From assembly GCA_928212115.1 (NCBI GenBank), contig CAKMRJ010000001.1, positions 373,189,246 to 373,253,245 on the forward strand: 64,000 nucleotides of DNA, read 5' to 3'. A program made the translations under genes and the position numbers. The stretch is from Lactuca virosa (Eukaryota; Streptophyta; Magnoliopsida; Asterales; Asteraceae). The notes beneath the pieces are model-generated. The model worked only from the letters and a program-made list of their open reading frames with translations. It ran no database searches and was not told the DNA's origin. Shown here piece by piece: positions 23,093 through 34,276 of the stretch (position 1 is the stretch's first letter; each line of letters begins with the position of its first letter).

Positions 23093-25100
23093 GAGCATGA
23101 TAAAATTTCCTCCCACTAATTTTGAGGTACAATTGACAAGAAGCTTGATTTAGCCTATATACTGATTCCCTAGGTTTGGATGTTCTTGACCCTTATAAAT
23201 TAAACCTTTTAGTTGGGTCATATGTACAATTTTATGTAAATCCATGTTAAGAAAACAATTTGACGTGTATTTAATGTAGCTATAAATCAAAATGAGCTAC
23301 AAGGGCCATTATGATCCTAAAGAAGTCATTTATAAAAATGGATGAGAACATTTCTTGGTAATAAATAATCTCCTTTTGTGAATACCATTTAGCGACCAAA
23401 CAAGCTATATGTCGTCTGAGGTTAATCATTTGGGATTCAGTTTATTCTTAAAGGCATACTTGCATCCTATGGGTGTGAAACCCTTTGGTAATTAAGCAAG
23501 TTCCCAAACATCATCCCTTTACATTGAATTAAGCTCTTCAATCATAGCTTCATTCCACTTGATCACAAGTTATGGTATCATTATCTATGTTAGGACCGAC
23601 CGCATGTAATCGTCAAGATTCATGGGCCACGTACGTCAAAGACAATGTCTTGTAGGCTATAGAGTTTCATGAGTTTCAATGCCAATCTATTAGGTGGATT
23701 CGTTTTGTGGTGTTTCATTTGCCCTTTTACTTTAAGAGTCCTTCGCATAAGGCAAAAGTTGAGTCTCATAATAAAGTGCTAATCGTAATGGGAACTTGAG
23801 TTATAGTTAAAGATTCCTGGAGGTCAAAATCCCTCAATAAACCACTCCCACAGACATTCTCATGAAATATGGTATGCTTCATTTCTAAAATTCAGGTACC
23901 ATGTGACGGAAGCATAAAATCGATAGACTTTAGACTGTTCAAGACAACCCATGAAGCAACAATTTATGGTTTTCATGTCGAGTTTTTGTGATTTGAGAAT
24001 TATAGAGTTTTGCTTTGGTCGGACAACCTCACATCTTAAGTTTGGTTTCCTTCACGTCAAAATCTTAATTGATTTTAGGAACATCAATTAAAAGGAAATC
24101 TATTCAAGATATGGAATGTCTTTTTAATGCCTCGGTCTATAGAAAATAGGGAAAGTTAGTGTTTTCAAGCATACTTCGCACCATTAATGTTCTATTCCTA
24201 CTTAGGGCGACACCGTCTACTTGAGGAGTAACCAACATGGTGCATTGGTTAATAATACAATGAAAAAAAAACATCAAAGAAAGATATAGGTACTCGTTCT
24301 ATGCTTAGCATAATATACACCTCCCATGTACAATCCCACTATTTGACTTTCGGGTTAACTTAGTTGTCAAATCCGACCCAAAAGGTTTTAAGCATTTTGG
24401 AGATTCAGACTTTCATTCGTCAAGTAATGATACATGTAACAAGAGTAATCATACATAGAAGTTATATTTAATTTACAACTACTTATGTCCGCTTGAAAAG
24501 GTCCACGTAATTTCGATGAGGATCAAATTTAGTAATCTCATATTTTTTGATGAATATTTCCTTATTCCCTTTTATACACTTAACTCATTTATTAAATCTT
24601 TATAAGTAAAGTTACAGTGGAACTTCATACTTTACGAGAGGTATCATCTTATTATGTTACATGTGGCCTAATCGTTAACGCCACAACATAGATGAAGTCT
24701 CCACTTCTCAATTCTGTTCGTTCAAATTATCATTACATGACTGTAAAGATTCCAAAAGTGATTGCCATATGCAACATATGGGAATTGAAACAATAGTTAC
24801 ATCATTGTATCATAACATAAAAGTATATCAAACTTTCACTAACTTAGATACAAATAATAAGTTTCAAGATATACTCTATACATAAAGAGTATTATTGAGA
24901 CTTAAACAATAACCACCGTCTAAAAATATATAATGAAGGTAGGTCACCGCTTCTATGTTAAGTCATCATCACTCCCCACTTGATTGTTCTTTGATTCATA
25001 TCCAATTTTTGGATGGTATGGAATCCTATAATGAAATGCATACATATACCAATGAGTAAAAGTCAATTTTCTATTTATTTATAGGGACATCAAGATTAAG
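21640..25100 (-). pseudogene. Decayed pol of Copia-C (integrase, RT, RNase H)
   Basis: On the minus strand, integrase traces lie near 24560-23960 (FDPHRNYVDLFKRT; SRNRTLMVRSMLENTNFP). RT traces near 23620-22640 include KWNEAMIEELNSM and FFRIIMALVAHFDL. RNase H and the C-terminal end lie near 22400-21660. The residue where integrase normally has its catalytic Glu, just before RNRT, is not Glu. Stops and frameshifts occur every few dozen codons. The RT part is duplicated in tandem. Gag should lie at 25100-26700 but I could not identify it. Confidence 0.7.
22533..23455. repeat. 473-bp tandem duplication in Copia-C RT
   Basis: Unit 1 (22533-23005) and unit 2 (23006 to about 23455) begin alike (TTGATCAATGTAACATATCA) and match to the phrase TTTATTCTTAAAG. 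Both hold the FFRIIMALVAHFDL block on the minus strand. The TA tract is 67 bp in unit 1 (22569-22635) and about 49 bp in unit 2 (23042-23090). Confidence 0.9.
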
Positions 25101-26742
25101 GGACTCATAAATCATAAAGTATATGAGTTACATTTCTTCATAAGCCATTTTTCGAATGTAAACTATGTTGTTTCTTATGACATAATTTTCAATGGTTTAT
25201 TGTCGGACATACTTGTACTTTCACTTGAACTTTGGACCTTACTAAAATTCGTTTATCACCGCACTAGTATTTTCCTTCTTTTTACTATGCTTTAATTAAA
25301 TGTATGTAAATTGAATGTTATGGCATCCTAAAAGTTATACTACGCTACATAAACATTGCAATCACCTTTGGGCAGAAATACAATATTTATGCAATTTATG
25401 CTTAAAATTCATTGCATGTGTCTTTATTCAATTAGCCTATGGGTTCCTTGAATAATAACTCAAACAATTGTTTAATGTGGTGTTTAATCAACTCCAATGT
25501 CAAAACTTAAGTAACCTTTCTTTGGTCCAGTCACTTAAGCTAACATCAAAGTTACCACTTGTCATTTATAAAAGAAATTAAAAATTTATCAAAGTTGCAA
25601 TATAATTTGTTGTTTCGATAAACACTTTGTCAAGAAAAAGATATTATGGAAATAGATATCAATTAAAGTGTCTAAAGTTATTACGACAACAAATTAAAAC
25701 TTAGACATCCCATTCAAAGTATATATATTCTACATGAACAATTAAGTGGCAACTTTTGAAACATACTAAGATTTAGGGAAAAGAAAAAATACTTTATGTG
25801 CAATACAATAATCCATAACAAAACCAAATACGCGCCCTTTATTTAAGCCCTATTAAACAGATGAAGAAATTTCATTTCGATACATGTTTTATCGCAAAGG
25901 CAAACAAAAACAATTATCCTATTCTTACGGTGGCAAAAGGAATTGATTATCCCGAGCAAATTGATTGTTTTTGTCTCTTATAAAATCATTTATGTAAATA
26001 AAATATAGAGGTGGGAAATCCTTCTTTCGTCAATATTTCACCCATATATATTACCCATAAAATTTTAACGTATGAATACAGTGAATGATGGATATTTTTA
26101 AAACCAATCAAAATGAGAGGTATATGGCCCATTACGAGAACATGAACTTGAAGACAAATATTTAATATCTAAGTCTAAGAATCAAAAGAAGGCTCATTGC
26201 ACTGTTTTGACCCAAAACGGAAATCCATTTAATTATTTTAATCCAAGTCAGTTTGGGAAACTCTATTTTTAGGGTTTATAATGAGGCGTCGCATCTTCTT
26301 AAACTCGTTGAGTTTTAACGCATCATCCATTACCATTAACCAGAGATGAAAAGTTCTTACAGATCGAAAAGTTTAACTCTTCGTTTAAATTTCATGCAAC
26401 TATATATGTTTCTATTTAAGTCTCATCTTACATAAAGGTATGTAAATCATTTATTTTTAAGAAACAAAAAAAAAATACTTTTATAATTCCAGAGATAATA
26501 CATACATCACGAAACATGGTTTCTTTTCAGAAAATCAGCACATAAACGACAACAACATTTTCCCAATAAAATACGAGAATATGGTTTGTTGATTTGTTGT
26601 TACCATTATAATCAGAAGACATACCCAAAATTCTATAACTAAGGGTTCAATTTTCTGGGTTTCGGTGATGAACATGAACTGAACAGTGAACAACAATAAC
26701 TGAATTGAGAAAAAATAAAACCCAAGGTTTGAATTAAACCTC
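25101..26742 (-). other. 5' internal region of Copia-C, no recognisable coding
   Basis: By position this should contain leader and gag. I could not recognise a gag motif or knuckle. The 69-aa minus-strand frame at 26535-26744 starts in the primer site and is leader sequence. Confidence 0.4.
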
Positions 26743-26754
26743 ACTCTGATACCA
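26743..26754 (-). other. Primer binding site of Copia-C
   Basis: Minus-strand TGGTATCAGAGT is three bases inside the 5' LTR and differs in one base from the standard initiator-methionine site. Confidence 0.85.
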
Positions 26755-26757
26755 CAA

Positions 26758-27205
26758 TGTAAATAATCATGATCAATTTAGAAAATAATTTGACTTACTT
26801 GGAAGTGTGAGAACCGAAGAAGATGGTGATGTCATGTTACTGATTCCTTCCTCTTCCCGTAATGGTGCCTCAAGATTATAATCTGATGAATAGATTGGGA
26901 TGCACGATCATGGTGTTTTTTAAAGGAGTAGGAGCGTAACCGAAAAGGCTCTTCAATTTCTCTCCTGACCGTACATATACTAAGTTCATCAATTGCACCT
27001 TATGGAAAAGAGATTGGAACCTCACAATTATAGTCCCTTAAGTTATGGACAATTGTCATATCCATGATACTACAAATATTTATGTCCAGGAACCTGATAT
27101 GTCATTATGGAAAATATTAAGGTACACACTATAATTGTACCTCATATGTAATAAACATTATAAGGATAGTCCGAAGGCCATACTAACGGGTATTTTTTTC
27201 CAACA
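26758..27205 (-). repeat. 5' LTR of Copia-C (448 bp)
   Basis: It carries the complete LTR; minus-strand ends are TGTTGG...TTTACA. It differs from the other LTR at about 11 positions in 390 plus one deletion. Confidence 0.9.
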
Positions 27206-27545
27206 CGTTTATGTTGTTCGTTTACGTTCGTTTATGTTCGTTCGTTTAAGTTTTTTTATGTTCATATATTTTCAATTTTTTTATTACATTACTATATTAT
27301 AGTTCGTTTATGTTCATATATGTTCAATTGTGTCTGTTTATCTTTGTTCGTTTATGTTCGTTTATGTTCGTTTAGCATGTTCACGAACATGAACAAGACA
27401 ATTTGTTAAACGAACGAACATGAACAAGAAAACTCTGTTCGTTTATCCGTTCGTGTTCGTTCGATTGTTCAGCTAACTTAAACGAACGAACATGAACAAG
27501 CCTTTGTTCGTGTTCGTTCGGTTCGTTTACAGCCCTAAGCATGAC

Positions 27546-28605
27546 TGTAAAATTCAGGCTTTGCAATCAAAGAAGGTGGTGGAGAATGGTAGAGAGTCTG
27601 GGGGATTGTATTATCTTAATGCTTTTCCCTCAGGTATTGGTTCTTGTAATTTTGCTAAATGTTGTGTTTCTAAACTTATATGGCATAGTAGGTTACTTCA
27701 TCCTGCTGAAAAAGCTTTAAATTCTTTGAAAGAAAAACTTAATTTTGATAATACTTCTCTACCTCCTTCTGATGTCAGTCATAAGGCTAAGCAAACACAT
27801 GAGTCCTTTCCTCTTAGTGCTCATAGTTCTTCCAAACTTGGAGAATTGATTCATCTAGAAGTATAGGACCCTATAAAGTGACTACTAGAGAAGGCTATAG
27901 GTTTTTTTTTACTATTGTGGATGATTTCACAAAGGCTACTTGGGTTTATCTTTTGAAAAGTAAAGATGAGGTTTATAGTTGTTATACTTCTTTTTTTAAC
28001 ATTTTGTTAAATCAATTTGATTCTAAAATTAAAATTGTTTAATGGAACTGGGTTTTTAAATCTTAGAATGAAATCTTTTTTTGAACTTAATGGTATTTTT
28101 CATCAAACATCTTGTGTTTATACACCACAACAAAATGGGGTGGTGGAAAGGAAACACATACATATTCTTAATATTGCTAGATCTTTACTTTTTCAGTCTG
28201 GTCTCCCTATAAAGTATTGGGGAGAGGCTATTCTAACTTCAGTTTTTTTTTTTTTTATAAATAGAATGCCAACCTCTATTTTAAAAGGCTTATCTCCATA
28301 TGAACTTGTTTTAATAAAATACCTGTTTTTGAACACTAGTATTTTGTAGTTTGTGTTTTGCTACGAAACTTAATAATCATGATAAATTTTCTGAACGTGC
28401 TGAAAAGTGTGTTTTGTTAGGTTAATTTTTCCGAGAAAAAGGGTTATAAATTGTTAAGTCTTGATACAAATTCTAAATTTGTTTCCAGGGATGTGAAGTT
28501 TTATGAGTATGTTTTCCCTTTTAAACTGAAGTCAACAACTATTGGCAACTAATTTGATTTTACTAATTCAGTAGACCCTTTTCCTATGATGATCAAAATA
28601 GTTCT
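27546..28605 (+). pseudogene. Copia-A pre-integrase and integrase
   Basis: The frame resumes after the hAT MITE with ENGRESGGLYYL and the histidine half of the HHCC zinc finger (WHSRLLHP). Both cysteines of the finger appear as serines (SDVSHKAKQTHESFP). The first catalytic Asp remains in TIVDDFTKATWVYLL (about 27908). The region of the second Asp is destroyed by a short deletion near 28040. The third, Glu, survives in GVVERKHIH (about 28138). Integrase would insert the cDNA; with these losses it cannot. Confidence 0.87.
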
Positions 28606-28611
28606 GAATAT

Positions 28612-29640
28612 GTGAATGATTTATTTGATATGGATGAATTGAGTGTTAACCATCAGATGGATGGTTCTAATGCAACCCAGAATCTGGATGAGACTGTTTT
28701 TGATACTACATCAGTTGATAATCAGACTAGCAAGGCATCTGAGGCTTCATATGATAGGAATATGCCTAGTCCTTCAAATATAACTGAGGAAAGTAGTCAA
28801 TTAGACTCATTGCCTTCTCTAGGACAGTCAGTAGGGAAGTCTAGATCTAGAAGAGAGTCTTGTATGCCTGTGAAATTCAATGATTATATTGTTGAAGGGA
28901 GGCACATATGTAGTATTGAACGTACTCTTAATTACTTTGTTCTTAGTATTGAAAATAAGTGTTTTTGTTCTAACCTTAATAAAACTATTGAACTAAAGAA
29001 TTTTGAAGAAGCCTCTACAGATCCAAATTAGATTGAGGCAATGAATAATGAAATGGAAGCTTTGTATCTTAATCATACATGGGATATTGTAGATCTTCCT
29101 AAAAAGAGAAAACCAATAGGTTGTAAATGTATATATGGAATTAAATACAAACCTAATGGAGAAGTAGAAAGATATAAGGTTTGTCTTGTAGCTAAAGGCT
29201 ACAATCAGAGAGAAGGGATTGATTATCAGGAAACCTTTTCTCCGATAGCAAAAATTATTACAGATTGTGTTATTATTACTTTGTCTGTTAACAAGTTATG
29301 TTCTTTATATCAACTTGATATTAATAATGCTTTCCTTTATGGAGATTTGACTAAAGATGTAGGTATGGGTCTTCCTCAAGGGTATCATACTAACGGTGAT
29401 ACTAGAGTATGTAAGTTGGTAAGTCCTTATATGGATTGAAGCAGGCCCTAGAAAGTGGAATGAAAAATTATGTTATGAACTGTTTAGTTATGGTTTTTTC
29501 AAAGTATAAATGATTATTCTTTATTTGTTAAAAGAGGGAATAATTTAATTATTGTTCTCTTAGTCTATGTAGATGATATTATTTTAACAGAAAATAATGA
29601 AATTGAACTTTAAAATGTAAATTTTTTTTAAATTCAAAAT
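28612..29640 (+). pseudogene. Copia-A reverse transcriptase
   Basis: A variable linker (28612-29031) is followed by RT from MNNEMEALYLNHTWDIVDLP (29041) through RYKVCLVAKGYNQREGIDYQ and YQLDINNAFLYGDL, which holds the first catalytic Asp, to the YVDD box at 29576-29587. A TAG at 29029-29031 and frameshifts near 29435 and 29610 break it. Aside from these it is one of the better preserved parts of Copia-A. Confidence 0.88.
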
Positions 29641-29654
29641 TTTTAATAAAAGAT

Positions 29655-30540
29655 TTGGGAAAGTTGAGTTATTTTCTTGGAATTGAGGTTTTTAGTATAA
29701 ATGGAGGTGTATGTTTGAATCAAAGAAAGTATTGTCTTGAAATTTTACATGAATTTGGAATGTTAAATTGCAAACTTGTTCTAACTCCTTTAGAAGCAAA
29801 TTTTGTTCCAAAAAGAGATTATGGTGATAGTGATCCTTTACTTGAAAATATTACTGAATTTCAAAAGTTAATCGGAAAACTTATATATCTTACTATTAAC
29901 AGACCAGATATATCATATTGTGTTCAAATTCTCAGTCAGTTTACGCACAAGCCTCATAAGTCTCATTTGAATATAGCCTTTAGATTACTTAGATACTGGA
30001 AGGGAAGTCCTGGAAAAGGTATTTCTATAGTTAAGTCAGATAATTTTGACTTAATGGGTTTTGTGGATGCTAACTGGGCAAAGTGCCTTACTTCTAGAAA
30101 ATCAATTATTAGGTATTTTGTTTATTTTGGAAGTTCATTAGTTTCTTGGAAAAGTAAAAAAAAAAACAAGCTACTGTTTCCAGATCCTCAACTGAATCTG
30201 AATACAGGGCTTTGGGTTCTATTACTTGAGAAATTATTTAGATTTTGAAACTTTTGTTTGATTTGGGTATTAAAGGTTTGATGCCTGTAAAAGTTTTTTG
30301 TGATAAGGAGTCTGTTATAAAATTTGCATTAAATCCAGTTTTCCATGAGAAAACAAAGCATTTTGAAACTGACATGCACTTTGTTAGAGAAAAAAAAAAT
30401 AGCAAATGGTGTTTTAAAAATTGAAAAACTAAGTTCTTCTAAACAAAGAGCTGATATTTTAACAAAGTTTTTAAATATTTCACAACATAACTTTTTGTTA
30501 AATGAAATTGGTTTAGTTAATCCGTTTAACAAAAGCTAAT
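29655..30540 (+). pseudogene. Copia-A RT thumb and RNase H
   Basis: It continues with MGKLSYFLGIEVFSINGG, LTINRPDISYCVQILSQF and the RNase H region (GFVDANWAKC, SLVSWKSKKK). Frameshifts near the A-runs at 30156 and 30393 break the frame. The end reads KQRADILTKFLN, stopping at 30538-30540. RNase H degrades the RNA template. The polypurine tract follows after about 20 bases. Confidence 0.87.
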
Positions 30541-30562
30541 ATTTTTGTTCTAAAATTTCAAG

Positions 30563-30574
30563 TTTGAGGAGGGG
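30563..30574 (+). other. Polypurine tract of Copia-A
   Basis: TTTGAGGAGGGG lies immediately upstream of the 3' LTR. Confidence 0.85.
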
Positions 30575-31078
30575 TGTTAAAAGTATTTGTTGGTTCAAAC
30601 TTGACATGTCTTGATGATGCAGGGGTTAAATATAAAATAGTTAAAGATTGTGTTCAATATTTATTTTTGTGGTCTGGGTTGTTTGTGACATTATCACAAA
30701 GTGATGGGTTGCGGTGCATATTTGTGATTTTGATCCAGGTTGATACGCTGGTTGAAGAATCCGTTTACCCGAAGTATATATTGTGTTGTGCAGCTTGTTT
30801 GGGATTCATTCTTACACAAAAACTTTCAGATCACTCAAAATAACTCTCATATTTTCATTTCGTTGTGTAGAGTTTTAAAGTTCATATATACTCTCTTTTG
30901 TGTTCTTCAGTATTCTTAATCTTCATGGTAGATTAGGTCTGATTGATTGTAATGAGCGTAGATTAAGTTTATGTAGTGAGGATTTCTTTTGTAAGAAAGA
31001 AAACCATCAGTCTATTTGTCCTCAAATTGATATAATAGATTATGATGTTGGGAATATTTGTTTCTACTTTTTTTCACA
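30575..31078 (+). repeat. 3' LTR of Copia-A (504 bp)
   Basis: It is collinear with 10443-10945, with about 5-6% substitutions by eye. It ends TTTTTTCACA, then the target duplication AAAAT, after which the LINE reading resumes. Confidence 0.93.
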
Positions 31079-31084
31079 AAAAAT

Positions 31085-32150
31085 CTAATCTTTTTGGAAT
31101 TAGTGTTCCTTGGGAGGAGGTTAATGGTTTTGCTGGATTGGTTTGATGTCAGCCTCACAAACTCATGTTTTTTGTATTAATGGTCTTCTGGTTGGACGAA
31201 ATATCTCTCGAGTTGTGGGATGGAAACGATACAAGAAAAATTGCATAAAAAGTTATCTAAGTGGAAAGCAGATACTTTATATATTGGCGGGAGGTCTATG
31301 TTGTTCAAATCGGTTTTAGGTTCTTTGGGTTTGTACTATATGTTGGTTTTCTTGATGTCGGTTAAAGTTGCTAAAGAGTTTGAATCCATGCAGGCGAAAC
31401 TTTTTTGGGGTGGGAATGAAGAAAAAAAGAAAGATGGTTTGGGTGAAATGCGATTTGATTTTGGCTGGTAAACATAGTGGTGGTTTGGACATTGGAAGTC
31501 TTACGGCTTTCAATCTTTCTTTAGTTCAAAAATGGAGGTGGCACTTCTTAAATAATAGTAACTTGATCTGGTTTCGGCTTATAAAATATGTCTATGGCGA
31601 TAATGGTGGACATGAGATGTCGAGATCTTCTATTCGTGGAGGGGGTCCTTGGTCTAAAATCATTGCTTTGTATATTAAATTAGAGGAGAAGGGGGTAATG
31701 GTCCCTTCGATTTTTTTTTAAAAAAGTGGGAGACGGTGCTGCAACTAGATTTTGGACTGATATATGGATTGGAGATCAACTTCTCTCTACTAAATTTCCT
31801 TGGTTATTTCAGTTGGAATCCAAAAAATATTGCTTTATTTTTGATCTGTTGATAATAGGTGAAGAAAGGCAGTGGTGTTGACAAAGGAGGATTAGAGGAG
31901 AAGAAGAAACGTTGCAATTTTCTCATCTGTGTGATTTGTTACAAGTTGTTAAGCTTAATAGTGACAAAGATAAGTGATTGTAGGATATTGGTAGTTCTGA
32001 CATTATTTTTGTAGGAGAAACTAGAAAATGGATTGATGATAAATTCCTTCTTGTTGTTGATAAGAAAACCCGTTGGAATCCTTTCATTCCGAAGAAGGTA
32101 AATATTTTAATCTGGCGTGTTTTATTGGATAAACTCCCTACTATCATTAA
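31085..32150 (+). pseudogene. LINE RT C-terminal part and zf-RVT region
   Basis: The LINE resumes as NLFGISVPWEEV, continuing the motif cut at 10442. It goes on with KLSKWKADTLYIGGRSMLFKS, then after a frameshift near 31430 ILAGKHSGGLDIGSLTAFN and WRWHFLNNSNLIWFRLI. Near 32095-32145 it reads KVNILIWRVLLDKLPT, the start of the zf-RVT region seen at the C-terminus of plant L1 proteins. Several stops are present. It ends at the solo LTR target site ATTAA. Confidence 0.85.
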
Positions 32151-32342
32151 TGAAACGTCCCAAAAATATGATCCAAAAATTTCATTTTTAATTTAAATAA
32201 AACAGTATTCCAACATCATCTATACATCCCAAATAAAGCAAGTGTATCAAATATCATAAAATCAGAGTGAAATATCAAGTACGGAATCCATGTGGTGTGT
32301 GCGATGCAGTCATCCTGAACTCTTCCCCTTAGAACCAGAAGT

Positions 32343-32864
32343 ACCTGAAACATAGACTGAAAACTGTAACCACAAAGCTTAGTGAGTTCTCCAAACTAAC
32401 CCATACCATACATAATAAATCACATACTGGGCCCCCGCCCTACATCGGGCCCCGCCCAGCATCGAGCCCCGCCCAGTTTACAGATCTGTTATTCTCAGTC
32501 TTCGCCTGTCATTGGGCCTCGCCTACTACACACATACAATATATATCACATAATCATGCTAACACATATAATGATCATAAAAACTAACATATGTTCCTGA
32601 AGTTACCTGAAACATAGACTGAAAACTGTAACCACAAAGCTTAGTGAGTTCTCCAAACTAACCCATACCATACATAATAAATCACATACTGGGCCCCCGC
32701 CCTACATCGGGCCCCGCCCAGCATCGAGCCCCGCCCAGTTTACAGATCTGTTATTCTCAGTCTTCGCCTGTCATTGGGCCTCGCCTACTACACACATACA
32801 ATATATATCACATAATCATGCTAACACATATAATGATCATAAAAACTAACATATGTTCCTGTCA
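32343..32864. repeat. 262-bp near-perfect tandem duplication in the solo LTR
   Basis: The unit starting ACCTGAAACATAGACTG occurs at 32343 and again at 32605. By eye I see no difference between the copies through CTAACATATGTTCCTG, so the duplication is recent. Confidence 0.92.
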
Positions 32865-34020
32865 TCGGGCCGCGCTTGGCATCGAGCCCTCGCCCGGTAT
32901 ACATAGCAGCACATAACACATGCAAGGGTCCCGTAGACTCCTATCATCCTAGCATAATCAGTAAGGTTAGACATTGGTTCCTTAGACTTGGGTTCCATAA
33001 TATATCCAATAATCCATGCTTGGGGTAAAATAACCATTTTACCCCTGGCCTAGCTTGATCCAAGACGAAGGCCCCAAATCCAAAATATAAAGGCCAAATA
33101 CCAAATAATCCTTTAAGTCCCACTTATGGCCTAATTTCCAAATTGGGCCAAACCCCCAATATGGAACTTACCCTAAAGCCCACTAAATTTCCTTAGCCTA
33201 AAAGCTTGATTTCAGATGGCTCAACTAATCCCCAACCTTCTAAGCCCAAAACATGGCCCAAACCTAAAGCCCAACATCGCAGCCCATTGATTGCGCTACG
33301 CTGGGCGTAACCCTGGTACGCCCCGCGTACCAGGCTGCTTTGCTGGATCAGGAAGTCTCATGAGTACACACATCGTACTCCCATTAATGTTGGGCGTAAT
33401 TGTCAAAAGGCCAAAAAGTACATTAAGCACTTAATGCTTAATACCAAACGTCCAAATCATGGATCTAGCTCCTAATAGACCTCTAAAACCATAAACTCAC
33501 TGACTTGGTGAGTTTGCATGCCTTAAAAGGTCCCAAATTCAAAATACGGCAATCTACTTCCACAATAAGGGTCTAAACCCATGCATGGGTGATTCTCAAC
33601 CCAAAAGATGCCAACTTTATGGCTTAGAAACCTCAAAACGTCAAGAGAGGCAACTCATAGCTTCTGAAATTGCATCAAGCCACCAAATCTCTCTTATGGG
33701 ACCAAAAGTTAACCAAAACCAAGCTAGAACTAGATCTAAGCTATAACATAACAAGTTCAGAGCTTTATACCTCTAATGAGTACCAAATGATGATGATGTT
33801 CCGGATCTACAACCTCTCACTCCTCCAATGAAGCTTCAAGATGATCTCCTTCCTTCAAAACACCAAAATACACTCAAAAAGACCTTCCAAGCTCAAGAAC
33901 ACTCAACAATGGAGTTAGGGTTTCGTGGAGGATAATTAGGGCCAAGAGGGAGGTTGATAGAAATGATCATTGAGGCATAATGTTCTTTTAATAGTGCTCA
34001 AACCCTAAATTTTAGGGTTT

Positions 34021-34042
34021 GGGGGGGGGGGGGGGGGGGGGG
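34021..34042. repeat. Poly(G) tract, 22 bases
   Basis: An uninterrupted G run is followed by AGGGAGGG, so several quadruplex registers are possible. Its length may be unreliable in sequencing. Confidence 0.9.
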
Positions 34043-34276
34043 AGGGAGGGTCTGGACACGTACGACGCGGGTACCCACTCCTACGCCGCACGTACGTGCA
34101 TGACATCTACGTCCCTTTTACTCTAGTACGCCATGCGTACATGGGGTGGTATGCCCCGCGTACGGCAGACCCCAAGCCCAAAATGGTTAAGTCCAATGAC
34201 TTTAAGGCCCAAAATCAAAAATAAATAAATAATCAATTAAAATAAATACCTTAGAATTATCGGGCGTTACAGTTAA

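Larger units (their letters stand above)
20881..27205 (-). mobile_element. Copia-C: minus-strand copia element inside the hAT MITE
   Basis: The LTRs are 20881-21274 (3' LTR on the minus strand) and 26758-27205 (5' LTR). The target duplication CGTTT is perfect (20876-20880 and 27206-27210). Aligned parts look about 97% identical. The left LTR lacks about 52 bp near its inner end that the right LTR has (around 27131-27183). Pol can be recognised only as decayed translation. It is the deepest layer here: LINE, Copia-A, hAT MITE, Copia-C. Confidence 0.92.
20700..27537. mobile_element. hAT MITE (about 0.5 kb of its own) split by Copia-C
   Basis: The 8-bp duplication AGCATGAC (20692-20699 and 27538-27545) is perfect and Copia-A reading continues across it. 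Inverted ends are TAGGGCTGTAAACGAAC on the left and, reversed, TAGGGCTGTAAACGAACCG on the right. The element's own DNA (20700-20880 and 27211-27537) is packed with GTTCGTTTA/TAAACGAAC units. Its length without Copia-C is about 508 bp. It has no transposase. A 61-aa minus-strand frame (27381-27566) is a product of these units. Confidence 0.9.
10443..31078 (+). mobile_element. Copia-A: Ty1/copia retrotransposon inserted in the LINE
   Basis: LTRs at 10443-10945 and 30575-31078 flank a primer site, gag, protease, integrase, RT, RNase H and a polypurine tract, in copia order. The 5-bp duplication AAAAT is at 10438-10442 and 31080-31084. The LTRs look about 94-95% identical by eye, so this is a fairly old insertion. 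Two later insertions (12104-20031 and 20700-27537) make it 20.6 kb long; its own sequence is about 5.9 kb. All coding parts carry stops. Confidence 0.93.
32151..34271 (-). mobile_element. Solo gypsy-type LTR inserted in the LINE (2121 bp)
   Basis: On the minus strand it starts TGTAACGCCCG and ends GGGACGTTTCA, typical gypsy LTR limits. Flanks are ATTAA (32146-32150) and GTTAA (34272-34276), and the LINE frame continues across. No internal domain or second LTR is present, so it is a solo LTR left by LTR-LTR recombination. Inside are a 262-bp tandem duplication, GC-rich dyads (33315-33331, 34126-34140) and a 22-base G run. A minus-strand TATTAAAAG near 33996-33988 may be the TATA box. Confidence 0.85.

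Noticed and set aside
22533..23455. Possible satellite or CRISPR-like array
   Set aside because: Only two units of 473 bp, inside a eukaryotic retrotransposon; it is a local tandem duplication.
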